Assembly (NCBI GenBank): GCA_000169075.1
Contig: AAVT01000005.1
Span: 62,001-126,000, forward strand
Reading direction: 5' to 3'
DNA: 64,000 nucleotides
Source: a marine gamma proteobacterium HTCC2143
GTDB taxonomy: Bacteria > Pseudomonadota > Gammaproteobacteria > Pseudomonadales > Dasaniaceae
Shown: piece after piece, positions 17,688-27,049 of the stretch
How the letters are laid out: each line of letters starts with the position of its first letter
Numbering within the stretch: position 1 is the first letter of the stretch
Position numbers and translations under genes: made by a program
Notes under the pieces: generated by a model
Seen by the model: the letters and a program-made list of their open reading frames with translations, nothing else
What the model was told of the DNA's origin: nothing
Database searches by the model: none

Positions 17688-20264
17688 CTATTCGTCAGCT
17701 GCATCTTCGAACGGGGCAATCTCTTCCGGTTCCTCGATGCGCTCGACACCCACTACGTGCTCGCCTTCTTTCAACCGAATAACACGAACACCTTGTGTGT
17801 TTCTTCCCAGCACCGAAATTTCATCCGTGCGTGTACGCACCATTGTTCCCTGGTCAGAAATCATCATCAGCTCATCGCCGTCAAAGACCTGTACCGCGCC
17901 AATAATCTCGCCATTACGCTCTGAGGCCTGCATAAATATCATGCCTTTATTGCCGCGCCCCTTAGTTGCAAACTCGGCAAATTCCGACCGTTTCCCATAT
18001 CCATTTTCGGACACAGATAGCATTCGGCCGCCGTCTTTTGGCACGAGTAATGAAATCATTTTCTGGCCGTCTGCCATTCGAATACCGCGAACACCTTTTG
18101 CCGTGCGGCCCATTGCTCTAACGTCGTTTTCGTTAAACCGGACAGCTTTACCGGAAGAGCTAAATAACATGACATCGCACGTTCCATTCGTAACCGCGGT
18201 ACCGATAAGAACATCGCCCTCTTCCAACTCTAACGCCCGCAAACCCACGCTGCGTTGACGCGCGAAATTTGTTAACTCAGTCTTTTTGACAGTACCGTTA
18301 GCCGTGGCCATAAAGATATAATGCCCTTCGGTATATTCTTTTACAGGAAGAATAGAGGTAATACGCTCGTCTTCTCCTAATGGCAGTAAGTTCACCATCG
18401 GACGTCCACGCGCATTGCGACTAGCCAACGGGATATGGAAAACTTTTAACCAATATACTTTACCCACATTTGAAAAACATAAAATCGTGTCGTGAGTACT
18501 AGCTATCATTAGGTGCTCAACAAAATCTTCGTCTTTTACTGCGGTAGCTGATTTTCCCATACCACCGCGGCGCTGTGCCTGATAATCACTCAGGGACTGA
18601 GTTTTAGCGTAACCACCGTGAGAGATCGTCACCACGCGGTCTTCCTCAGTGATCAGATCCTCTGCTGTTAAATCCCGAGTTGATTCGATAATTTCAGAAC
18701 GACGTTCGTCTCCATACTCATTAACGATAGCGTCCAGTTCTTCGCGAATAACAGTCATCAACTTAACGGCGTCTCCAAGGATACTCAGATATTCTGCTAT
18801 CTCTTCCAGTTTTTCCTGATATTCCTTCAGCAGTTTTTCGTGTTCAAGTCCCGTCAGCTTTTGTAAACGCATATCGAGGATAGCTTGGACCTGTGCTGGC
18901 GACAGATGATACTTGCCGTCGATATAGCCATAATTTTCAGGTAAGTCATCCGGGCGGCAAGCCGATTCGCCCGCCCGCGCCAGCATTTGGCTGACATCAC
19001 CAAGCTCCCAACCCTGAGCTGACAGCTTTTCTTTCGCTTCAGCCGTTGTATCTGACGACTTGATCAACTCGATCATACGATCAATATTAGAGATGGCTAC
19101 GGCAAGGCCTTCCAACAGATGACCGCGCTCCCTTGCTCGTCTCAATAAATAAACCGTTCTGCGAGTTACCACCTCACGACGGTGGCGAACAAAATATTCC
19201 AACAGCTGTTTTAGATTCAACAGCCGGGGCTGCCCATCAACCAAGGCTACAATATTAATGCCAAATACGTTTTCCAGCTGCGTTTGTGAATACAAATTGT
19301 TAAGACAGACTTCCCCCATTTCACCACGCTTCATCTCAATGACGACCCGCAATCCATCTTTATCCGACTCATCTCTCAGTTCGGCGATGCCTTCAATTTT
19401 TTTCTCTTTCACCAGCTCGGCGATTTTTTCTATCAGTCGCGCTTTGTTCACCTGATAGGGTAACTCACTGATAATGATCGTATCTTTGCCCGTTTTTTCG
19501 TTAGTTTCAACCACAGCCCTAGAGCGGATATAAATGCGTCCTTTACCGGTGCGGTAGGCCTGAACAATTCCTGCACGACCGTTAATAATGGCCGCCGTGG
19601 GGAAATCGGGACCTGGAATAATTTCAATCAGCTCATCAATGGTGATATCGGGATTGTCTATCAGCGCCAAACAGGCAGTCACCACCTCATTAAGATTGTG
19701 TGGCGGTATGTTGGTCGCCATTCCAACCGCTATACCCGAAGAACCATTAATCAATAAATTGGGCACTTTAGTCGGCATAACTGCAGGAATCTGCTCGGTG
19801 CCGTCATAATTCGGCACCCAATCTACCGTTTCTTTGTCTAAATCTGCCAAGATTTCATGCGAAATTTTGCGCATTCTAATTTCTGTGTAGCGCATTGCGG
19901 CAGCGGAATCACCATCAATCGAACCAAAGTTACCTTGACCGTCCACCAGCATATAGCGCAATGAGAAATGCTGAGCCATCCTGACGATGGTCTCATAGAC
20001 CGCTGAATCTCCGTGAGGGTGATATTTACCAATAACATCGCCAACAACACGCGCAGACTTTTTGTAGGACTTGTTCCAATCGTTATTGAGCTCACTCATC
20101 GCAAACAGAACCCTGCGATGCACCGGCTTAAGACCATCTCGCACGTCGGGAAGCGCTCGGCCGACGATGACGCTCATCGAATAATCGAGATAGGACTGCT
20201 TGAGTTCGTCTTCAATATTGACTGGCAGAATTTGATTGCTGGGAGCGTTGGTAAGGTCACTCAT
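17688..20264 (-). CDS. gyrA: DNA gyrase subunit A
   Basis: An 858-aa type IIA topoisomerase subunit that introduces negative supercoils with GyrB. The catalytic Tyr is residue 126 ([11 protein letters not shown]. coli Tyr122). The quinolone-resistance region reads [10 protein letters not shown], with Ser87 and Glu91 at the E. coli 83 and 87 positions, so there is no classical resistance substitution at Ser83. The C-terminal pinwheel carries the GyrA box as QRRGGMG; the usual sixth residue is Lys or Arg, here Met. The C-terminus is acidic. An extended -10 promoter lies about 35-43 bases upstream. It is divergent from mtaD. Confidence 0.98.
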   Translation of the reverse strand: MSDLTNAPSNQILPVNIEDELKQSYLDYSMSVIVGRALPDVRDGLKPVHRRVLFAMSELNNDWNKSYKKSARVVGDVIGKYHPHGDSAVYETIVRMAQHFSLRYMLVDGQGNFGSIDGDSAAAMRYTEIRMRKISHEILADLDKETVDWVPNYDGTEQIPAVMPTKVPNLLINGSSGIAVGMATNIPPHNLNEVVTACLALIDNPDITIDELIEIIPGPDFPTAAIINGRAGIVQAYRTGKGRIYIRSRAVVETNEKTGKDTIIISELPYQVNKARLIEKIAELVKEKKIEGIAELRDESDKDGLRVVIEMKRGEMGEVCLNNLYSQTQLENVFGINIVALVDGQPRLLNLKQLLEYFVRHRREVVTRRTVYLLRRARERGHLLEGLAVAISNIDRMIELIKSSDTTAEAKEKLSAQGWELGDVSQMLARAGESACRPDDLPENYGYIDGKYHLSPAQVQAILDMRLQKLTGLEHEKLLKEYQEKLEEIAEYLSILGDAVKLMTVIREELDAIVNEYGDERRSEIIESTRDLTAEDLITEEDRVVTISHGGYAKTQSLSDYQAQRRGGMGKSATAVKDEDFVEHLMIASTHDTILCFSNVGKVYWLKVFHIPLASRNARGRPMVNLLPLGEDERITSILPVKEYTEGHYIFMATANGTVKKTELTNFARQRSVGLRALELEEGDVLIGTAVTNGTCDVMLFSSSGKAVRFNENDVRAMGRTAKGVRGIRMADGQKMISLLVPKDGGRMLSVSENGYGKRSEFAEFATKGRGNKGMIFMQASERNGEIIGAVQVFDGDELMMISDQGTMVRTRTDEISVLGRNTQGVRVIRLKEGEHVVGVERIEEPEEIAPFEDAADE

Positions 20265-20298
20265 ATAGAATGCTTTTCCTGATTATTTTAAGCCCGAA

Positions 20299-20307
20299 AT
20301 CATACCA
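20299..20307 (-). promoter_or_regulatory. Extended -10 promoter element for gyrA
   Basis: On the minus strand the sequence reads TGG-TATGAT, an extended -10 (TGn) with a 5/6 TATAAT match. No good -35 is visible, as is common for extended -10 promoters. The element begins 34 bases upstream of the gyrA start codon. Confidence 0.45.
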
Positions 20308-20379
20308 TAATCCAATACGATACGGACAGCCGAAAAGCACAGAAAACAGGCCTTAAACGTTGCTTTATCGAGAGTATTA

Positions 20380-20409
20380 AGGACAACTCCAAGGAATTCC
20401 AGTTATACT
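20380..20409 (+). promoter_or_regulatory. Candidate sigma-70 promoter for mtaD
   Basis: AGGACA, an 18-base spacer, then TATACT. The -10 lies about 51 bases upstream of the mtaD ATG. Both hexamers match the consensus at four or five of six positions. Confidence 0.4.
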
Positions 20410-20460
20410 CGCTAAGATCAAAAACACAGAAAAAAATCATCGACATCCAGACACTGCATT

Positions 20461-21804
20461 ATGCCGAAAAATACACCCGAAACCGTTGACACATTAATTA
20501 GCGCTCGCTGGATTATTCCTGTCAGACCAGCGAGACAAACCCTAGAAAATCATTGTATCGCCATTCTTGAAGGTCGCATTGTCGACATTCTGCCGCAGGC
20601 CGAAGCCATTGAGCGATATGACGCTACTCACGGTATAGATCTACCACAACATTTACTCACACCCGGCTTGATCAACGCGCATGGTCATGCGGCCATGAGT
20701 CTATTCCGAGGAATGGCAGACGACCATCCATTACAAACGTGGTTAGAACAACACATCTGGCCGGCAGAGGGGCAGTGGGTAAACGAAGAGTTCGTTTATG
20801 AGGGTACGCAAATTGCTGTCGCAGAAATGTTGCGCTCAGGAACTACAACATTCAGCGACATGTATTTTTTTCCTAATGCTGCTGCCAAGGCCGCAAGTGA
20901 AGCAGGAATGAGAGCGCAAATAGCATTCCCCGTCTTTGATTTTGCGACTAGCTGGGGCCAGGACCCAGATGAATACATTCGCAAAGGGCTTAATGTCAGA
21001 GACGATTTTAAGCATAGCGAGTTAATTGACGTTGTATTTGGTCCTCACGCGCCCTACACCGTCTGTGATAAAGCGCTTGAAAAGGTGGCTATGTTGGCGG
21101 CAGAACTGGACATAAACATCCAAATTCATGTCCATGAAACTCAACAAGAGGTAGACCTTGGCATTGAGAAATATGGCAAAAGACCATTAGTCCGCCTCAA
21201 CGAACTTGGCTTACTAGGCCCAAGGACACAGCTAGTCCACATGACGGCACTGAATGAGGATGACATTGAGCTGGTGAAGCAAAGCGGCGCCCATGTTATC
21301 CATTGCCCCCACTCCAATTTAAAGCTGGCCAGCGGTTTCAGTCCAGCTAAGCAGTTGCTCGATGCAGGAATCACCATAGCGATTGGCACCGACGGCGCCG
21401 CCAGCAACAATGGGCTGGATATGTTTGCAGAAATGCGCACAGCAGCCATGCTAGCCAAGGCCGTTTCCGGCGATGCCGGCGCATTTGACGCATGGCAGGC
21501 ACTTGAAGCGGCAACACTGAGCGGGGCTAAAGCACTCGGCATGGACCGTAAAGTGGGTTCGCTGGAAATTGGCAAACAAGCTGATATCATTGCTATCGAT
21601 CTTTCAGCCCTCGAACAACAGCCGGTATACCATCCCATCTCACAGCTTGTTTATACCGCTTGTGGTCACCGGGTGACTCATAGCTGGATCAATGGACGAC
21701 TAGTATTGGCCGATCGCCAACCCAGCTATTTGAATCTCAGTAATTTAAAAGACAAAGCAGAACAGTGGCGCAACCGAATATACCCCGATCCCATCTCGAC
21801 TTAA
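20461..21804 (+). CDS. mtaD: 5-methylthioadenosine/S-adenosylhomocysteine deaminase
   Basis: A 447-aa amidohydrolase of the TRZ/ATZ family. Metal ligands are visible as NAHGHAAMS near residue 76, HVHET near 226, the HCPHSNLKLASG segment near 280, and the Asp of IGTDGAASNN near 315. Pseudomonas MtaD deaminates 5'-methylthioadenosine to methylthioinosine, which feeds purine and methionine salvage. It is the first gene of a plus-strand run with ubiG 12 bp downstream. In Pseudomonas mtnA (methylthioribose-1-phosphate isomerase) lies between gyrA and mtaD; it is absent here, so the next salvage steps would have to be encoded elsewhere. Confidence 0.93.
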   Translation: MPKNTPETVDTLISARWIIPVRPARQTLENHCIAILEGRIVDILPQAEAIERYDATHGIDLPQHLLTPGLINAHGHAAMSLFRGMADDHPLQTWLEQHIWPAEGQWVNEEFVYEGTQIAVAEMLRSGTTTFSDMYFFPNAAAKAASEAGMRAQIAFPVFDFATSWGQDPDEYIRKGLNVRDDFKHSELIDVVFGPHAPYTVCDKALEKVAMLAAELDINIQIHVHETQQEVDLGIEKYGKRPLVRLNELGLLGPRTQLVHMTALNEDDIELVKQSGAHVIHCPHSNLKLASGFSPAKQLLDAGITIAIGTDGAASNNGLDMFAEMRTAAMLAKAVSGDAGAFDAWQALEAATLSGAKALGMDRKVGSLEIGKQADIIAIDLSALEQQPVYHPISQLVYTACGHRVTHSWINGRLVLADRQPSYLNLSNLKDKAEQWRNRIYPDPIST

Positions 21805-21816
21805 GGTAACCAGTCT

Positions 21817-22563
21817 GTGACAACGACCGAATCATCTAACCCTGCAAATAATATCGACGCTACGCTAAATATCGATAAAACTGAAATTGCGAAATTTGAA
21901 GCATTGGCTCATCGATGGTGGGACAAAGACAGTGAATTCAAGCCACTGCATGCCATCAACCCACTGCGGGCCAATTATATTGATCTACATTCGCCTGTCG
22001 CGGAAAAAACCTTACTTGATGTCGGCTGCGGTGGCGGTATTCTCTGTGAAGCCATGGCCCAACGTGGCGCCATCGTCAGTGGAATTGATATGGGAGAAGC
22101 CCCCTTGTCAGTAGCCAATCTGCACAAACTTGAATCAGCGGTAGACGTTAATTATAGACAGTGCACTGCGGAACAATTAGCCGAGCAGGAACCGGCACAG
22201 TACGATATTGTCACCTGCCTCGAAATGCTAGAACACGTACCCGACCCCGGCTCCGTTATTGAGGCTTGTTCACGACTAGTGAAACCCGGCGGCCACGTTT
22301 ACTTTTCGACGATTAATCGCAACCCTAAAGCCTATGCGCTAGCCATAGTCGGCGCAGAATACATGCTGCGGCTTCTAGCCAAAGGGACTCATGACTATGA
22401 TAAGTTCATTAAGCCTTCTGAAATGGCTCAATGGATTCGAGACGCTGAATTAACGTTAGACGATATTACCGGCATGACCTACAACCCACTAACAAAACAC
22501 TATCGACTGAATCGCAATAATGTCGATGTCAATTATTTAGTACATGCGCGCAAGCCTCAATAA
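21817..22563 (+). CDS. ubiG: Ubiquinone O-methyltransferase (3-demethylubiquinol 3-O-methyltransferase)
   Basis: A 248-aa SAM-dependent methyltransferase that performs both O-methylations of ubiquinone biosynthesis. The N-terminus has [23 protein letters not shown], the UbiG signature. SAM motif I is [15 protein letters not shown] near residue 65. The post-motif region [15 protein letters not shown] and the membrane-associating loop with [17 protein letters not shown] are conserved. It starts with GTG at 21817 behind AAGG. The mupP start follows immediately. Confidence 0.97.
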   Translation: MTTTESSNPANNIDATLNIDKTEIAKFEALAHRWWDKDSEFKPLHAINPLRANYIDLHSPVAEKTLLDVGCGGGILCEAMAQRGAIVSGIDMGEAPLSVANLHKLESAVDVNYRQCTAEQLAEQEPAQYDIVTCLEMLEHVPDPGSVIEACSRLVKPGGHVYFSTINRNPKAYALAIVGAEYMLRLLAKGTHDYDKFIKPSEMAQWIRDAELTLDDITGMTYNPLTKHYRLNRNNVDVNYLVHARKPQ

Positions 22564-22564
22564 A

Positions 22565-23266
22565 ATGGCAACTCCAACTGAACTTCACGCTGTGTTATTC
22601 GATCTAGACGGGACCCTAATCGATACCGCGCCGGACTTTGCCATTGTGTTAAACCAACTGCGGCAACAAAATAACCGGGACCCACTACCCTTTCAATCCA
22701 TTCGAGAGACGGTTTCTCAGGGTTCCAAGGCCTTGATCACGCTTGCCTTTCAACGACAAGAAGGCGACCGGGGCTTTGAAGATTTAAGACAACAACTGCT
22801 AGACCTTTACAGTCGACATCTGGCGGTAGAAACAGCGCTATTTCCCGGCATCAGTGACCTTCTAGACTGGCTCGAACAGCGAAGAATTCCATGGGGTATC
22901 GTAACCAATAAACCTCGTCGATATGCCGAACCCATTTTGTCATTTTTAGCTTTAAACCAACGCTGCAGCACCTTGGTTTGCCCCGACGATGTTTCCAATA
23001 CCAAACCGCATCCAGAGCCGATGTTTTTAGCCTGCGACCAGATAGCCTGCGTCCCGCAAAATACCATTTATGTGGGCGACCATCGTCGCGATATAGAGGC
23101 AGGCCAGAATGCCGCGATGACAACCGTCGCCGCAAACTATGGCTACATTGAACGACATGATCCCACTGTCAACTGGAACGCTGATTTTTCTGTTGATCAT
23201 GCCCAGGATATACAACCACTACTACAAGCTAATTTTCTATTGCCCCAGAACAATGATCGGCGGTAG
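22565..23266 (+). CDS. mupP: N-acetylmuramic acid 6-phosphate phosphatase (HAD family)
   Basis: A 233-aa HAD phosphatase with motif I FDLDGTLIDTAPD, motif II WGIVTNKP, motif III Lys in NTKPHPEP, and motif IV GDHRRDIEAGQNA. It is annotated generically as phosphoglycolate phosphatase, but the position directly after ubiG and before yciK is that of Pseudomonas mupP, whose product dephosphorylates MurNAc-6-P in the AmgK/MurU cell-wall recycling route. I choose ATG 22565, 1 bp after the ubiG stop; an in-frame ATG at 22544 would overlap ubiG. The MupP assignment rests on synteny. Confidence 0.82.
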   Translation: MATPTELHAVLFDLDGTLIDTAPDFAIVLNQLRQQNNRDPLPFQSIRETVSQGSKALITLAFQRQEGDRGFEDLRQQLLDLYSRHLAVETALFPGISDLLDWLEQRRIPWGIVTNKPRRYAEPILSFLALNQRCSTLVCPDDVSNTKPHPEPMFLACDQIACVPQNTIYVGDHRRDIEAGQNAAMTTVAANYGYIERHDPTVNWNADFSVDHAQDIQPLLQANFLLPQNNDRR

Positions 23267-23295
23267 TAATAAAGACAACACTCCGGAAGCTTTCT

Positions 23296-24075
23296 ATGTC
23301 TAAATCGTCAACTCTCATCATGCCCGAACCTCATTTGTATCAAGCATCTGACAACGTCCTCCAGAACCGAACCATAGTTATAACCGGCGCTGGCGACGGT
23401 ATTGGTCGCTGCGCCGCTCTAACATTTGCTGCCCATGGAGCAACCGTCATTCTAGTGGGAAAAACTATCGCAAAACTGGAATCAATTTACGACGAAATCG
23501 AGAAAGCGGGCTATCCTCAGGCGGCTATATATCCGCTTCATCTCGGCGGCGCGGTGATGAAGGACTATCAGGATATGCATGACACTCTTGCGAAAGAGTT
23601 CGGCGTTATCGATGGCATTCTGCACAACGCTAGTATTCTTGGTGATCGCAAGCCAATAGCCCAAACCGACAGCACAGAATGGCAGGAAGTTATGCACGTT
23701 AATGTTAACGCCCCATTTATGATGACAAAGGCATTACTGCCATTGCTGGAACAGTCACAAGATGCATCCATTATTTTCACTTCGTCCAGCGTTGGCCGTG
23801 TTGGCCGTGCATACTGGGGGCCCTACGCTGTGTCCAAATTTGCCACTGAAGGCCTGATGCAAACCCTTGCCGATGAACTGGCCAATACCAGCAATATCCG
23901 TGTAAACGCTATTAACCCTGGCGCTACTAATACGGCGATGCGGCGCACCGCTTATCCGGCCGAAATACCGACAGTCAACCCATTGCCCGATCAGATCATG
24001 CCTTTATATTTGTATTTAATGGGCATTGATAGCAAGGGCATCAACGCTCAGTCTATTGATGCGCAACCAAAATAA
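23296..24075 (+). CDS. yciK: YciK-type SDR oxidoreductase
   Basis: A 259-aa short-chain dehydrogenase with cofactor motif TGAGDGIGR near residue 33, HNASILG near 112 and the SSSVGRV...YAVSK catalytic Ser/Tyr/Lys set near 160-180. The C-terminal NPLPDQIMPLYLYLMG segment is typical of YciK, whose substrate is not established. It is the fourth gene of the mtaD-ubiG-mupP-yciK run, as in Pseudomonas. A strong inverted repeat 30 bp past the stop probably ends the transcript. Confidence 0.9.
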   Translation: MSKSSTLIMPEPHLYQASDNVLQNRTIVITGAGDGIGRCAALTFAAHGATVILVGKTIAKLESIYDEIEKAGYPQAAIYPLHLGGAVMKDYQDMHDTLAKEFGVIDGILHNASILGDRKPIAQTDSTEWQEVMHVNVNAPFMMTKALLPLLEQSQDASIIFTSSSVGRVGRAYWGPYAVSKFATEGLMQTLADELANTSNIRVNAINPGATNTAMRRTAYPAEIPTVNPLPDQIMPLYLYLMGIDSKGINAQSIDAQPK

Positions 24076-24104
24076 TCCACTCACTAAACCCCGCTGATGA
24101 ATCG

Positions 24105-24165
24105 GTGGCGGCAATAATTTGACGAATTGCGGCCGTCTATTGCCGCCACGGCTAAATTTTCGCTT
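24105..24165 (+). terminator. Terminator-like inverted repeat after yciK
   Basis: GTGGCGGCAATA (24105-24116) and TATTGCCGCCAC (24138-24149) are perfect 12-bp complementary arms around a 21-base loop. A short TTTT run follows 8 bases later. The stem is strong but the loop is long for an intrinsic terminator. Confidence 0.55.
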
Positions 24166-24336
24166 ATATTTTAAAAATAAAATATATTTCTTTATATTTA
24201 TCAATAAGTTATAAATACTCAAGAACCTTGGCACACATTTCGCTAATCACACCCTCGATACCGACTCCTTAGGCCTTTGTGTGGAAATCACTTCATAGCA
24301 TTGGGAGCCGAACGTTTATTTTGAGGCCCATTGGTT

Positions 24337-25287
24337 ATGATAGCCAAAGTGAAAAGATCCAATACAATAGCCTTCCCGGTCCCTAAAAATAAGGGTGGCC
24401 GTAGGCAATTCAAACAAACAGAACAGCATATAACATTGCGTTTAGAATTAAGTAATGTGCTGCAAAGTACCTTGGAGCTTGCGCAAATCCTGCAGCTTTT
24501 TTTGGACCAAGTTAAGCGCAATCTGTCCGTCGATAGTTTACGTTATCAGAATGAAGAATCATCTCATGCCGTCAATTTGGGAGAGCCAGCCAAACACAGC
24601 TGCCATTACAAACTGATCACCAACGAGGACTCTCTTGGTGAAATTTCTTTCACCCGCGACAAGCGTTTCGCCGAGCATGATTTACAGATGCTTGAGCTGC
24701 TAATAGGCAGCCTTATTTGCCCAATTCGCAACGCCCTGCTCTATCAAGACGCTATTGCGTCTGCGCTACGTGATCCGCTAACAGGAACAGGGAATCGGAT
24801 GGCTATGGAAAATACGCTCACCCGAGAGGTTGCTATTGCCTTGCGCCATAAACAACCACTGTCCATGCTTGTTGTCGATATCGACGCATTCAAAAAAATC
24901 AATGATATATATGGCCATGCTGCTGGGGATTGTGTGTTAAAAAATGTGGCGAGAACCCTAACTCAATGCAGCCGCGACACTGACTCGACCTATCGCGCTT
25001 ACCGTTTCGGTGGCGAAGAGTTCGTCTTGTTACTCAACAACACGAATAGAGATGGAGCGGTTATCTTGGCAGAAAGAATTCGCGAAGGTATCGAGGAGAT
25101 GATCACCACCTGTGAAGAAAAATCCATACATATTACGGCCAGTATCGGCGTTTCAACACTGAGGACGGGAGAATCCGCCTCTCAGCTATTCGATCGCGCA
25201 GACAAAGCTTTGTATACCGCTAAAGATGATGGTCGCAACCAAGTGATTAGTGCTGACCCAGTTACTGAGTCCAGATCACTCGGCTAG
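24337..25287 (+). CDS. GGDEF domain protein (probable diguanylate cyclase)
   Basis: A 316-aa soluble protein that should make cyclic di-GMP from two GTP. Residues about 30-145 form a divergent GAF-like sensory region with no membrane segment. The GGDEF domain spans about 150-310: DPLTGTGNRMAMENTL, then DIDAFKKINDIYGHAAGD, then the active-site motif FGGEEFVLLL, then SIGVST. An RDTD (RxxD inhibitory-site pattern) sits eight residues before the GGEEF rather than the usual five, so product inhibition is uncertain. ATG 24337 is chosen, with GAGG about 10 bases upstream; an in-frame TTG lies at 24331. The signal sensed is unknown. Confidence 0.92.
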   Translation: MIAKVKRSNTIAFPVPKNKGGRRQFKQTEQHITLRLELSNVLQSTLELAQILQLFLDQVKRNLSVDSLRYQNEESSHAVNLGEPAKHSCHYKLITNEDSLGEISFTRDKRFAEHDLQMLELLIGSLICPIRNALLYQDAIASALRDPLTGTGNRMAMENTLTREVAIALRHKQPLSMLVVDIDAFKKINDIYGHAAGDCVLKNVARTLTQCSRDTDSTYRAYRFGGEEFVLLLNNTNRDGAVILAERIREGIEEMITTCEEKSIHITASIGVSTLRTGESASQLFDRADKALYTAKDDGRNQVISADPVTESRSLG

Positions 25288-25297
25288 TGGCCTAGTC

Positions 25298-26146
25298 CTA
25301 ACTCCGGCGGGGATGTTTTATACCGCGGTTTTTACGCTGCTGTCGCTCCATGCTTTGAAGCTCCTTTGGCATCATTTTTTGCGGCTTTAGTGCTTCCATT
25401 CCCGCCATTTTGTAGAGTTCCTGTACCTCTTTGTAGGGCATCTCCTGCCATTGCCCCTGACGCAGCTTTGAGGGCAAAAATACGCCACCAAACCTAACTC
25501 GCTTCAGACGGCTTACCTGTATCTCTTGAGACTCCCAGAGTCGTCGCACTTCACGATTGCGACCTTCCATCAAAGCTACGTAATACCAGTGGTTAGCTCC
25601 TTCACCGCCACCATCAACTATGTCGGTAAACTTAGCGGTACCATCCTCCAACAGCACCCCATCGGACAATCGCTGCAAGACAACATCACTGACATTACCA
25701 AGAACACGACATAAATATTCTCGATCAATTTCAGATGACGGGTGCATCAACGCGTTCGCCAACTGCCCGTCCGTGGTAAATATCATCAATCCCGACGTGT
25801 TGAAATCCAGTCGACCCACTGCAATCCAGCGGCTACCAGTCAGTTTTGGCAAACGTTCAAATACTGTTTTTCTCCCCTCCGGATCACTTCGAGAACATAT
25901 CTCGCCCTCTGGCTTGTTATAAATCAATACTCTGCCAGCAGAATCCTGTTCGGCTACGCCTACCAACTTACCGTCAACCGCAATTTTATCACGACTACTT
26001 GCGCGATCACCCAGCTTGGCGACCTTACCATTGACCGTTACTCGCCGATCGGCAATGACTTTTTCCATCTCACGACGCGAGCCAACACCTGCCTGTGCCA
26101 GTAATTTTTGTAATTTATCACCTGCGGGAGATTCGAAATCAGTCAT
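25298..26146 (-). CDS. rluB: 23S rRNA pseudouridine synthase RluB
   Basis: A 282-aa RsuA-family enzyme that makes pseudouridine 2605 in 23S rRNA. The N-terminal S4 RNA-binding domain is seen in DKLQKLLAQAGVGSRREMEKVI (residues 10-31). The catalytic Asp is in VGRLDFNTSGLMIFTTDG near 113. The C-terminal core has EGRNREVRRLWES. The tail after residue 235 is basic and Met/Lys/Gln-rich. It is the last gene of the rnm-yciO-scpA-scpB-rluB run, 42 bp beyond scpB, the usual arrangement in gammaproteobacteria. Confidence 0.95.
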   Translation of the reverse strand: MTDFESPAGDKLQKLLAQAGVGSRREMEKVIADRRVTVNGKVAKLGDRASSRDKIAVDGKLVGVAEQDSAGRVLIYNKPEGEICSRSDPEGRKTVFERLPKLTGSRWIAVGRLDFNTSGLMIFTTDGQLANALMHPSSEIDREYLCRVLGNVSDVVLQRLSDGVLLEDGTAKFTDIVDGGGEGANHWYYVALMEGRNREVRRLWESQEIQVSRLKRVRFGGVFLPSKLRQGQWQEMPYKEVQELYKMAGMEALKPQKMMPKELQSMERQQRKNRGIKHPRRS

Positions 26147-26188
26147 TAAGTATCGTTGCTTTTAAAAAGGAATAGGAATGAACAGCCG

Positions 26189-27049
26189 CTAGGTCTGCGC
26201 ATGATTGTTATCAATTGTATCTGTATCTGTATCTGTTTCTGTTTCTGTTTCTGTTTCTGTTTCTGTTTCTGTATCTGTATCTGTGTCTGTGTCTGTGTCT
26301 GTATCTGTGTCTGTATCTGTATCTGTATCTGTATCTGTATCTGTTTCTGTGTCTGTTTCTGTGTCGACGGCGACAGAATCTGCAACAACTATTGAAGGAT
26401 ATTCATCGTCAACAGGTTCGGACTTTACACCGGTATCACCGGTCGCATCGAGCTCGCTATTGTCTTCAAAAGCCGGGGTGTCGACACCCTCGAGTGCCAA
26501 CTCTTCATTCATTGTGTCCAGATCGCGAATTTCTGCCAGCGTCGGTAAATCTTCAAGATTCTTTAAATTAAAGTAGTCAAGAAAACGACGAGTTGTCGCA
26601 TACATAGCCGGACGGCCAGGGACATCCTTATGACCGACAACCCTAACCCATTCACGCTCCAACAGCGTTTTTACAATATTTGAACTAACTGCAACACCTC
26701 GAATATCTTCGATGTCACCGCGAGTGATGGGTTGTCGATAAGCGATTAAAGACAGCGTTTCCAGCAAGGCTCGAGAATACTTTTGCGGTTTTTCGTCCCA
26801 CAAACGCCCAACCCATCCCGCAACGGCCTGAATTACCTGAAAACGATAACCGCTAGAGACCTCAACTAACTCATAACCGCGCCCTGAACAATCCTGTTGA
26901 ATGTCTTCCAGTGCAGCCCTGATCATATCATTAGCTGGCCGCTCTTCATCCTCGAACAGTTCTGCCAGTTGAGCGACAGTTAATGGTCTTGCAGAAGCCA
27001 GCAATGCACCCTCAAGAATGAGGTGTAGTAGTTTTGTATCGATAGTCAT
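26189..27049 (-). CDS. scpB: SMC-associated segregation/condensation protein B with acidic repeat tail
   Basis: A 286-aa winged-helix protein that dimerises and binds ScpA in the SMC condensin complex. The conserved part is residues 1-185: LILEGALLASARPLTVAQLAELF, then YRQPITRGDIEDIRGVAVSSNIVKTLLEREWVRVVGHKDVPGRPAMYATT. After about residue 225 the protein becomes an almost pure Thr-Asp/Thr-Glu dipeptide repeat of about 50 residues, encoded by a hexanucleotide microsatellite. Every repeat variant keeps an acidic residue. The scpB start overlaps the scpA stop by 4 bp (ATGA), which implies coupled translation. The tail is probably disordered; its function is unknown. Confidence 0.95.
   Translation of the reverse strand: MTIDTKLLHLILEGALLASARPLTVAQLAELFEDEERPANDMIRAALEDIQQDCSGRGYELVEVSSGYRFQVIQAVAGWVGRLWDEKPQKYSRALLETLSLIAYRQPITRGDIEDIRGVAVSSNIVKTLLEREWVRVVGHKDVPGRPAMYATTRRFLDYFNLKNLEDLPTLAEIRDLDTMNEELALEGVDTPAFEDNSELDATGDTGVKSEPVDDEYPSIVVADSVAVDTETDTETDTDTDTDTDTDTDTDTDTDTDTDTETETETETETETDTDTDTIDNNHAQT
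26221..26364 (-). repeat. Hexanucleotide microsatellite in scpB (24 units)
   Basis: On the plus strand 24 uninterrupted units of CTGTNT, where N is a, t or g, run from 26221 to 26364. Read as codons on the minus strand each unit is ACA-GAx, giving Thr-Asp or Thr-Glu. Slippage in six-base steps would lengthen or shorten the acidic tail without changing frame. Confidence 0.95.

Noticed and set aside
26156..26576. Several open frames on the plus strand across the scpB microsatellite
   Set aside because: They are read-throughs of the CTGTNT repeat (Val-Ser or Leu-Tyr dipeptides) antisense to scpB, with no start signal or family features.
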